Below, one piece after another: positions 15,578-22,003 of a DNA stretch of 37,309 nucleotides (position 1 is the stretch's first letter; every line of letters starts with the position of its first letter). The notes below the pieces were generated by a model. It made no database searches. It saw nothing but the letters and a program-made list of their open reading frames with translations, and was not told the DNA's origin. The stretch is from positions 1 through 37,309 of the forward strand of contig JAUMYJ010000013.1 in assembly GCA_030528715.1 (NCBI GenBank), written 5' to 3'. A program made the translations under genes and the position numbers. Origin of the DNA: Bacteroidales bacterium. GTDB taxonomy: Bacteria > Bacteroidota > Bacteroidia > Bacteroidales > Bacteroidaceae.

Positions 15578-16027
15578 CTAGAACTTGCGAATGAGGAAAA
15601 TACCCCCTACGACCAAAATCAAGCCCACAATACGCATGAGGCTAATGGGCTGCTGCTCGGCCACAAGTACATTAAAATGCTCCATGAGCAAGCTAGCCAA
15701 TACCTGCCCAAACACCATAAGACAGAAAGCGTAAGCCGGGCCTAAGCGATCGAATGCCAAGATAACCACGGCCAAATAAAGTGCGCCAATAAGGCCACCG
15801 AGCCAAGCCGTCCAGTGAAGCTGACGGAAGCCCTCCCATGATAGAGGCGTACTGGGCAGCTGAAAAGCAGCCACACCCAAAAGTGCTATAACAGTGACGA
15901 TACAAGCCGCCGCCGCGCCATAAAAAGGGCCGCCGAGTGCGCTAGCGACCTTGCTATTAAGACTAGCTTGTACGGGCAAAAGTGCGCCAGCAATAAGGGC
16001 TAGAGCGATCCAAATAAGCATTTGCAT
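15578..16027 (-). CDS. YdcZ/DUF606-type DMT transporter
   Basis: A 149-residue membrane protein with four to five hydrophobic segments. It starts MQMLIWIALALIAGALLPVQASLNSKVA, the typical DMT/YdcZ opening. Later GGLIGALYLAVVILAFDRLGPAYAFCLMVFGQVLASLLMEHF and the end PISLMRIVGLILVVGGIFLIRKF match the family along its full length. These small half-size transporters belong to the drug/metabolite superfamily; substrates are mostly unknown. They usually work as dimers or in pairs, but no second copy is adjacent. Confidence 0.87.
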   Translation of the reverse strand: MQMLIWIALALIAGALLPVQASLNSKVASALGGPFYGAAAACIVTVIALLGVAAFQLPSTPLSWEGFRQLHWTAWLGGLIGALYLAVVILAFDRLGPAYAFCLMVFGQVLASLLMEHFNVLVAEQQPISLMRIVGLILVVGGIFLIRKF

Positions 16028-16078
16028 AGTGTAGTTTTTGTTTAGTTGTGAGTGTTAGTATGTGTTGGTTTTAAGTAG

Positions 16079-17176
16079 CTATTTCTGAATAATGAGGTCG
16101 ACGTAGACTTGCGGATGCGTAGGGTCGTTGGTTACGATAAGTAGGCGTAGGGGCTGCTTGCTGTGAGGGATAAGCTTAGTCACGAGAGCGATGTCTAGCG
16201 TAGTGCTTTGACCTGGTGGGATAGTCGTAGCTTTGAGGTTGAAGTTGATAGCTGGGTGAAACACCTGCGCATTGCCTATTATCAAATTGCTTTGCCCTGT
16301 GTTACTCAGTGTCAAGCGTGCTTTTAGCTTGGCCTTAGGCTTGGGCATAGACAGATAGAGTGTGTCGGCACTGACTTGCAGCACTGGGGCTGCAAGCAAT
16401 TGTTCGGTAGTAAGCGCATGGAGTGCAGGGTGGACTACGGCCGAAAAAGCCAGTTCATTGTCTGGCCCCACATGGTCGCCACCAAAACGGCTTAGGTAAA
16501 GATTGCCTTGCGTAAGCCCCATTTGCCCAATGGCGTTACTATTGAGCGTGAGCGTAATTTTGCCCGTGCGACCACGAAACAAACGTGTGGGCTCGTAGGT
16601 GGCCGTAATGTAGGGAGGAAGATGCATAAGCTGTGGCACGTAGCTTCGCTCACCTGTATTTTGAATGTGAATAACCTGCTGTGGATAGTCACCAAAGCTC
16701 ACATCGGTAAACTGCACATGGTTGGCCGTAAGTGCAATGTCTCCTATGCGGTATTTGAAATCATAGAGGTCTTCGTCTACCTCACTAAGCACCTGCCCTG
16801 TAAGCCGTGCTTTGAGTGGCTCGGAGCTATCGGAGGTATAGATATGTACGCTCTTAGTAAATGTGCCGAGCAACGGGGCAGTATGGCGTAACACTACCAT
16901 AGCCTTAGCACCTGGTGCTATCGGGCTCGTAGGAAAGTCGGCTACAAGACAAGTACAGTCAGTAGCTACACGCACCAGCTTTGCGGCTTTACGGCCTGTA
17001 TTTTCGACTTCGATTGTGATATCACGGCCTACATTCCACTGCAACTTGCCCACATTGGTTGTAGGGTGTGTGAGCCGTAACTGAGCCGTAGCCGTGAGAC
17101 TTGCAAAGCCTATCACAACGGGCAAAACAACACGAAACAAACTGCGAAGAGTGGGGGAAAGCATGATAGCCATCAT
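16079..17176 (-). CDS. DUF1573 domain-containing secreted protein
   Basis: A 365-residue exported protein. After an N-terminal signal segment (about residues 12-31, ending TATAQ) there are tandem immunoglobulin-like beta-sandwich domains. The first has the DUF1573 signature NVGKLQWNVGRDITIEVENTGR, then VRVATDCTCLVADFPTSPIAPGAKAMVVL, including the conserved CTC. A similar fold appears near residues 285-360 (LTLSNTGQSNLIIGNAQV ... IPPGQSTTLDI). DUF1573 proteins are common in Bacteroidota periplasm or outer membrane, and function is unknown. ATG at 17176, 17173 or 17164 are all possible starts. Its promoter overlaps an opposing box at 17286-17301. Confidence 0.85.
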   Translation of the reverse strand: MMAIMLSPTLRSLFRVVLPVVIGFASLTATAQLRLTHPTTNVGKLQWNVGRDITIEVENTGRKAAKLVRVATDCTCLVADFPTSPIAPGAKAMVVLRHTAPLLGTFTKSVHIYTSDSSEPLKARLTGQVLSEVDEDLYDFKYRIGDIALTANHVQFTDVSFGDYPQQVIHIQNTGERSYVPQLMHLPPYITATYEPTRLFRGRTGKITLTLNSNAIGQMGLTQGNLYLSRFGGDHVGPDNELAFSAVVHPALHALTTEQLLAAPVLQVSADTLYLSMPKPKAKLKARLTLSNTGQSNLIIGNAQVFHPAINFNLKATTIPPGQSTTLDIALVTKLIPHSKQPLRLLIVTNDPTHPQVYVDLIIQK

Positions 17177-17285
17177 CTATTTAGTTTAGGTGGAAAAGCG
17201 ATAGTAAAAAGCTGGCGGAAACAATGCCTAGGCAAGCAAATACAGCCATGAAGCCACAGCCGATGCCAAGCATAAGCTGTGACCT

Positions 17286-17301
17286 TAACTTTGCAAAGAT
17301 A
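17286..17301. promoter_or_regulatory. Abutting opposed -7 boxes forming a near-palindrome
   Basis: TAACTTTG (17286-17293, plus) is directly joined to the reverse complement of TATCTTTG (17294-17301, minus). The result is TAACTTTGCAAAGATA. The minus box serves the DUF1573 gene; the plus box points toward the FUSC gene. RNA polymerase could not occupy both at once. Confidence 0.55.
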
Positions 17302-17345
17302 CCCATTTTAGTCGAAACGCAACAAGGTCTGTGGGCTTTATTTTG

Positions 17346-17353
17346 TAACTTTG
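17346..17353 (+). promoter_or_regulatory. -7 box of the FUSC gene
   Basis: TAACTTTG lies 55 bp before the preferred ATG of the FUSC gene. No strong TTTG is present at -33. Confidence 0.55.
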
Positions 17354-17408
17354 CACAAAGAAAGTGCCCTCATCACTCACCACACACCACTGCAAGAGTA
17401 AAGACACC

Positions 17409-19550
17409 ATGAAGATACACCGCCGCCTACAACGCTATTTAAGCGATTGGCAATATACCCTCAAACGCTTGTGGATAACTCACCTTTGGACAAAACCAGA
17501 CAACCTCTGGGCATTCAAAGTAGCCATAGCCATAACCTTAATGGTAACGCCTTGCTGCATCATAGGGCAGCCCTTTTGGGCCTGTACGCTAGCCCTTGGC
17601 GCAGTAGGTGCAGCTTTGGCAGAAAGTGACGACCACCCTCGTGGCCGTCGCAAAAGTTTGGCCATCACGATTGCAAGTTTTATAATAGTAGCACTAAGCG
17701 TTGAGCTGCTACGCCCCTACCCATTATTATTTGGCCTAGGCCTAGCCGTAACGTCCTTTGTACTCATCATTTTGGGAGGTATTAGTCCACGCTATCAAGG
17801 TGTTACATTTGGTGCGCTCTTAGTATCGGTATATGCCATGCTTGGGGCAGGTATCAAGCCGTGGTATTACCAGCCCATCTTACTGCCACTCGGGGGATTG
17901 ATGTATGGCAGCATCTCGCTCATACTGCTCTACCTGCGCCCTTACCGCTTGCTCAAAGAGCAGCTGGCCACAGCCTATGTACACTTGGGACAATACTTAG
18001 AACTGAAAGCCACACTCTTCCCTTGCACCACCAACCAGCAAAATCGTATACGCACAGCACTTGCCGAAAAGAATGTAGCCATTGGGCGCAGCATTGACGC
18101 AACACAAAACGTATTATTTGCCTGCCTCACAGCATTAGAGGGCGAAGCACTTGATGGCGTCACCCCCTACTACAACCGATGGATGCTTCTCCAACAGCTG
18201 CATGAGCGTGCCACATCAAGCCACCAACGCTACGATGTGCTAAGCCAGCGTAGCAGCAACAAATTGCTCGTTGAGGGGCTAGGCCATTTGATGCGCGAAT
18301 TGGGACATAACCTCCGCAACTATGCCGACACGATACTCACGGGAGAGCCCTTTCAGTGCTCAGAAGCTCTCGGGTGGACGGAAAGTGTCGTGGGCGAACA
18401 GCTCGAACAAAGCCGACACGATAGCGAGTTTGCAGCCCTATCGTTACTTTATCACAACCTTGTTCGCTTAGCGTCTCTACTGCAAACAACCGAAGAAAAC
18501 CTCCTACACAAGGCTATTCCCATCGAAACACTGCACTACAAGCCCGCACCACTACGCCAGCGGCTGCGTGGTTTGCTGCGCTCAGAGCACCCACGTTTTC
18601 GTCACGCCATACGTCTCACATTGTGTTTTGTTATCGGCTTCATCATTTATCAAGCATTTGAGCTCGAAAAAGGTGCTTGGATTATTCTCACCTCGCTCTT
18701 TGTATGCCAGATGAGCTATGTTGCCACACGGCAACGCCTCACACAGCGTATCATTGGTACATTCTCGGGCGTGGTGTTAGGGGTAGCCATTGCACAAATC
18801 ATGCCAACTACCGCAGGGCAAATCGTCATGATGGTGGCCTCTATCTTTTGCTTCTTTTATTGGGTACGTAAGCGCTATTCGTATGGTGTCATCTTCATCA
18901 CGATGTTTGTAATAGCAGCCTTCAACCTCCTCGTAGGACGTGGTGTAGCACTTATGGAACAACGTATCCTAGACACGCTCATTGGGGCTTTCCTAGCCTT
19001 TGCTGCCGTGCGCTTCATCTGGCCCGATTGGCAATACCGCCACCTTCCTCAACTCGTAGGCAACGCCGTAGCACAAACGTCGCACTACCTACGCGCCATT
19101 TACACCGATGGCGTAAACCTCCAAGACTACTACCAATACCGCCGTGCTGCCCACCAAGCCGACAGCGCACTCACCACCGCTTGGAAAGGTATGTATGTAG
19201 AGCCTAAAAAGAAGCGCATTCTCCAACGTAAGGCCTACGCCCTAACCTACCTCAACCACTCACTACTCTCTTACGTCTCTGCCCTTGGTGCACACCACTA
19301 TGGCAAACCACTCACACCCGAGCATGTGGCTGTATGCATGCAGATACAGCGCATTTTAGGACAAGCCGTCAGTGGCTTTTCACCCATAGGACAATGCAGC
19401 CTCGAACGTATTACACCAGCCGAAGCCAAACAATGGACACGCGAACTGCGTCACCAGCTCGAAAATAGTCACGACCGCAACCTCGTGATACTATACAACA
19501 TCGCTCAGATGAGCACCGAGCTACTCAAAGAATCTACGTTCGAGCGTTAA
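17409..19550 (+). CDS. FUSC family inner-membrane protein (YccS/YhfK-like)
   Basis: A 713-residue protein with two blocks of membrane helices. The first is at about residues 35-190 (FKVAIAITLMVTPCCIIGQPFWACTLALGAVGAALAESDDHPRGR) and the second at about 400-530 (HAIRLTLCFVIGFIIYQAFELEKGAWIILTSLFVCQ...RLTQRIIGTFSGVVLGVAIAQIM). Each is followed by a long soluble region. This duplicated layout is that of FUSC/YccS proteins related to aromatic acid exporters and the fusaric acid resistance family. GAWIILTSLFVCQ is the conserved core. Substrate is unknown. The frame begins at 17364, but the ATG at 17409 is preferred because the earlier start lies at the predicted transcription start. A strong terminator follows, so the gene is monocistronic. 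Confidence 0.88.
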   Translation: MKIHRRLQRYLSDWQYTLKRLWITHLWTKPDNLWAFKVAIAITLMVTPCCIIGQPFWACTLALGAVGAALAESDDHPRGRRKSLAITIASFIIVALSVELLRPYPLLFGLGLAVTSFVLIILGGISPRYQGVTFGALLVSVYAMLGAGIKPWYYQPILLPLGGLMYGSISLILLYLRPYRLLKEQLATAYVHLGQYLELKATLFPCTTNQQNRIRTALAEKNVAIGRSIDATQNVLFACLTALEGEALDGVTPYYNRWMLLQQLHERATSSHQRYDVLSQRSSNKLLVEGLGHLMRELGHNLRNYADTILTGEPFQCSEALGWTESVVGEQLEQSRHDSEFAALSLLYHNLVRLASLLQTTEENLLHKAIPIETLHYKPAPLRQRLRGLLRSEHPRFRHAIRLTLCFVIGFIIYQAFELEKGAWIILTSLFVCQMSYVATRQRLTQRIIGTFSGVVLGVAIAQIMPTTAGQIVMMVASIFCFFYWVRKRYSYGVIFITMFVIAAFNLLVGRGVALMEQRILDTLIGAFLAFAAVRFIWPDWQYRHLPQLVGNAVAQTSHYLRAIYTDGVNLQDYYQYRRAAHQADSALTTAWKGMYVEPKKKRILQRKAYALTYLNHSLLSYVSALGAHHYGKPLTPEHVAVCMQIQRILGQAVSGFSPIGQCSLERITPAEAKQWTRELRHQLENSHDRNLVILYNIAQMSTELLKESTFER

Positions 19551-19575
19551 CACAACACACTAGAGCCCATCACGG

Positions 19576-19612
19576 GGCGCGCTACCCTCCATAGCGCGCC
19601 TCGTTTTTTTTT
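19576..19612 (+). terminator. Intrinsic terminator of the FUSC gene
   Basis: GGCGCGCTA (19576-19584) pairs perfectly with TAGCGCGCC (19592-19600), followed by TCG and nine T residues. Confidence 0.9.
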
Positions 19613-19654
19613 AAAAAAACTGCACACACACTCGCTTGTTTGCCATAAAATATT

Positions 19655-19662
19655 TATCTTTG
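19655..19662 (+). promoter_or_regulatory. -7 box upstream of the truncated C10 gene
   Basis: TATCTTTG fits TAnnTTTG; a TTG lies 16 bp upstream, somewhat close. The predicted transcript begins near 19670, inside a frame that is open from about 19650 into the C10 gene but offers no ATG before 19727. Confidence 0.5.
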
Positions 19663-19726
19663 GAGTCGTATAATAGAAACCCAAGTAGACGACATCTTAA
19701 ATTACGATCAGAACGCAGCTGTCCGT

Positions 19727-20524
19727 ATGCCACAAACAGACGGAGAATGGAGGATTATTAGCGCCATACCACCACTACTCAAAACAAAGTGGGGACAAGG
19801 TGGCGCATATAAGCCTAACAGCTATGGGAGCTTTTGCCCTAACAAAGTGGCTGGCTGTGTGATTGTTGCTGCGGCACAAATTATTGCATACTACCAAGCT
19901 GAAAGTACATTCCACCCCAAGGGCGAACACCGAGGACACTACAATCAACCAATCCATTTAGATTGGGAGCGAATAATGGCGGATTGCCAAAACAACCATG
20001 GGGGACTCGACCCTGCAACTACCCCAAAATCTATGGAAGAGGTCGCAGACCTATGCCATTACCTCGGCCGTCTTTTTAATGCTAACTACAAATTCGGTGA
20101 GCATCCATCAAGTAATTCTACTGCGGCTAAAGGTGATGATCCTATCAAATGGTTCAGATGCAATGGGGCAGGCCTTAGAGCAACACGATATAAAAAATAC
20201 AATGAAGGCGATGTAATCCGTGGCATTAAAGAAGGAAATCCCGTATATGGTACAGGCAGTGTCTTCGCTCAAAAAAAATTCCTACATACAAAACACCATG
20301 GCAACCATGCTTGGGTGTACGATGGCTATATACGTGCTTCAAACACTAGCAAAGAGCACGACTTACTCCATTGCAATTGGGGCTGGGTTGGCTATCAGAA
20401 TGGCTACTACTTAGGCCACTTCTTTGACACGAATAATGGACCTAAAATCCATGATGAAGTATTAACACGTGGCCAATCTCACAATTACAGATACAACTTC
20501 CAATATTCAATCATAATGCGATGA
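19727..20524 (+). CDS. C10 cysteine peptidase catalytic domain lacking signal and propeptide
   Basis: A 265-residue protein made only of the catalytic domain of a C10 peptidase. IPPLLKTKWGQGGAY (residues 14-28) is the usual start of the mature enzyme. Catalytic Cys44 lies in VAGCVIVAAAQII, His194 in GNHAWVYDGY, and the Trp motif HCNWGWVGYQNGYY at 215-228. The in-frame DNA upstream (to about 19650) adds residues reminiscent of mature-domain lead-in but no signal peptide or Spi-type propeptide. It is therefore either a 5'-truncated copy or an unusual cytoplasmic zymogen-free enzyme; truncation is more likely. Its TGA overlaps the ATG of the next lipoprotein (ATGA), the standard coupling in these protease-partner units. 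Confidence 0.8.
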   Translation: MPQTDGEWRIISAIPPLLKTKWGQGGAYKPNSYGSFCPNKVAGCVIVAAAQIIAYYQAESTFHPKGEHRGHYNQPIHLDWERIMADCQNNHGGLDPATTPKSMEEVADLCHYLGRLFNANYKFGEHPSSNSTAAKGDDPIKWFRCNGAGLRATRYKKYNEGDVIRGIKEGNPVYGTGSVFAQKKFLHTKHHGNHAWVYDGYIRASNTSKEHDLLHCNWGWVGYQNGYYLGHFFDTNNGPKIHDEVLTRGQSHNYRYNFQYSIIMR

Positions 20525-20940
20525 AACAACTACTTTTTCTCCTAACACTACTCTTCTCGGTTTCTTTTGTTGCTTGCGAGAGTGAGGAAGATCGTCCAGC
20601 TCCTCGTTTTCAGTTTAGCACCGAAGCACCCAAAAACACATCAGGTGATTTCATTGTTCCTCGCGAAGGAGGCACATGCCAGCTATTCAGCATGAACTAC
20701 TCCAATTTTATATTTACAATGTTTATTGTAGATAGACAACAGCATATACAGCCAACGATTAAGAACGAAGGAAGATTTCAAGTAAGTGCGGAGTGGGATT
20801 GGGGGCTCGCCAAAATATCGGGCAACATGCTGGCCGTAACACTCCCCCCCAACACGAGTGGCAAGACACGCCATCTTACCATAGTTCTACGAGCTTCGGG
20901 AAGGTTGGATGAAGTCACTTTCCTACAAGCAGCCGAATAG
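20521..20940 (+). CDS. BACON-like lipoprotein coupled to the C10 gene (copy 1)
   Basis: A 139-residue lipoprotein. Its signal peptide ends in the lipobox FVAC with Cys19. The mature part begins with acidic residues, then QFSTEAPKNTSGDFIVPREGGTCQLF, W..GLAKISGNMLAVTLPPNTSGKTRHLTIVL and FLQAAE at the end. This order (a GG turn, a central W..., an N..S..R block and a terminal Q) resembles BACON or related Ig-like domains. The ATG overlaps the C10 stop, so the two are translationally coupled. By analogy with C10-inhibitor operons in Bacteroides it may restrain or accompany the protease, but no binding residue is recognisable. It shares both flanks, but little internal sequence, with the gene at 21331-21771. 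Confidence 0.78.
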   Translation: MKQLLFLLTLLFSVSFVACESEEDRPAPRFQFSTEAPKNTSGDFIVPREGGTCQLFSMNYSNFIFTMFIVDRQQHIQPTIKNEGRFQVSAEWDWGLAKISGNMLAVTLPPNTSGKTRHLTIVLRASGRLDEVTFLQAAE

Positions 20941-20964
20941 GCCAGGGCATGCCACACACACGAT

Positions 20965-21004
20965 ACAGCCACACCACCCCTTGGTGTGGCTGTGTGCTTT
21001 TGTT
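20965..21004 (+). terminator. Terminator after lipoprotein copy 1
   Basis: ACAGCCACACCA (20965-20976) pairs perfectly with TGGTGTGGCTGT (20982-20993), followed by GTGCTTTTGTTT. Confidence 0.85.
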
Positions 21005-21095
21005 TAGCGCGGTTATACCTCTCACACACGTGCTATTTTCGCCCTTTTCATGCAAAAACAAATACCCACCCACGACACACTTCGGCAAAAATGCG

Positions 21096-21103
21096 TATAT
21101 TTG
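21096..21103 (+). promoter_or_regulatory. Duplicated rel -7 box (copy 1)
   Basis: TATATTTG fits TAnnTTTG and is identical in sequence and context to the box at 21927-21934 before the intact rel gene. Here it drives the chimeric ORF and the second lipoprotein. Confidence 0.6.
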
Positions 21104-21172
21104 CGCTTAGCGCAGACCTCACTCAAACCACTTGCGCCACCATCACCCACTTTGACAAGAAAGGAGGACGCT

Positions 21173-21334
21173 ATGCCCAATCAGATACTTTTCTCGCCCG
21201 ATGAACGCAGCAGCGTGCTGCGGCTCTATGGTCAGCTGGTGCGCCAAGGTGCTAAAATCCAAAACGAAGTATTAACGCGGGGGCAATCTTACAATTATAG
21301 ATATGACTTCCAATACTCAATCATCTCAAAATGA
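21173..21334 (+). pseudogene. Chimeric 53-codon ORF: rel N-terminus fused to a C10 peptidase tail
   Basis: The ORF starts at the duplicated rel start codon behind the same AAAGGAGG sequence. Its first 28 residues (MPNQILFSPDERSSVLRLYG...RQGAK) are those of Rel, with a few substitutions. After the CTAA junction it continues as the end of a C10 peptidase (EVLTRGQSYNYRYDFQYSII), matching the tail EVLTRGQSHNYRYNFQYSII of the gene at 19727-20524. Its TGA overlaps the ATG of the lipoprotein at 21331. Neither half has a functional domain, so its probable effect is to feed ribosomes into the lipoprotein gene. Confidence 0.8.
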
Positions 21335-21771
21335 AACGACTGCTAACCCTCATTTTCACCCTTAGCTTCGTGCTAATGGCTTGCAACAACGACGACATTG
21401 TAAACAAGCCCACCGAGATACAACTAAGCACAGATGCCCCCAAAAACCAGCAAGGCCACATTGTTGTGTCTGCACAGGGAGGGACGTATGCTGTCTATAT
21501 TACAAACTACAAGTACTTTTATCTTGACAAATACGCATTTTTTGAAAACGGGAAGAGCATTGCTGATAAAATTGAGATGCCCCCCCATCCCTCTGCAAGC
21601 TCGTCTACAGAAACACACGTACGATCAGAGTGGTTTTCTGCCGTAGCACTCGGCAATAAACTAACCATCACTTTTAAGGCCAATGCAAGTAGCAAAACAA
21701 GGCTACTTAAAACGCATATTTCCTTCGCTAACGTCGAAAAGCCGATCACTTTTCTACAAGCAGCCGAATAG
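21331..21771 (+). CDS. BACON-like lipoprotein (copy 2, strongly diverged)
   Basis: A 146-residue lipoprotein with signal peptide and lipobox FVLMAC (Cys18). It shares with copy 1 the motif LSTDAPKN..G...V...GGTY, the central W (VRSEWFSAVALGNKLTITF), the S.KTR block and the ending PITFLQAAE, but little else. The closest intact C10 gene is not upstream; only the last 25 codons of one remain. Expression therefore should come from the duplicated rel promoter and the coupled chimeric ORF. If the family are protease inhibitors, this one may match a protease allele other than the one encoded here (inference). Confidence 0.76.
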   Translation: MKRLLTLIFTLSFVLMACNNDDIVNKPTEIQLSTDAPKNQQGHIVVSAQGGTYAVYITNYKYFYLDKYAFFENGKSIADKIEMPPHPSASSSTETHVRSEWFSAVALGNKLTITFKANASSKTRLLKTHISFANVEKPITFLQAAE

Positions 21772-21795
21772 GCCAGGGCATGTCACACACACTAT

Positions 21796-21834
21796 ACAGC
21801 CACACCATCCCTTGGTGTGGCTGTGTGCTTTTGT
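21796..21834 (+). terminator. Terminator after lipoprotein copy 2
   Basis: ACAGCCACACCA (21796-21807) and TGGTGTGGCTGT (21813-21824) form a 12-bp perfect stem, followed by GTGCTTTTGTTT. It is the duplicate of the terminator at 20965 with one loop change. Confidence 0.85.
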
Positions 21835-21926
21835 TTAGCGCGGTTATACCTCTCACACACGTGCTATTTTCGCCCTTTTCATGCAAAAACAAATACCCAC
21901 CCACGACACACTTCGGCAAAAATGCG

Positions 21927-21934
21927 TATATTTG
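21927..21934 (+). promoter_or_regulatory. -7 box of rel
   Basis: TATATTTG, 70 bp before the rel start codon. No clear TTTG at -33. Confidence 0.6.
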
Positions 21935-21990
21935 CGCTTAGCGCAGACCTCACTCAAACCACTTGCGCCACCATCACCCACTTTGACAAG

Positions 21991-21998
21991 AAAGGAGG
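21991..21998 (+). promoter_or_regulatory. Strong Shine-Dalgarno sequence of rel
   Basis: AAAGGAGG five bases before the ATG at 22004 is a near-perfect anti-16S complement. It decides the start, since the open frame reaches back to 21881 across the promoter. Such a sequence is unusual here: other genes in the window lack it. Confidence 0.75.
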
Positions 21999-22003
21999 AC
22001 ACT

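Noticed and set aside
17364-17408. Earlier start for the FUSC gene at 17364
   Set aside because: It would lie within a few bases of the predicted transcription start from the -7 box at 17346, leaving almost no leader. The ATG at 17409 starts the membrane-protein-like N-terminus MKIHRRLQRYL.
21881-22003. N-terminal extension of rel back to 21881
   Set aside because: The stretch contains the promoter -7 box and the AAAGGAGG sequence, and the same non-coding DNA is duplicated at 21050-21172. The start at 22004 is clear.
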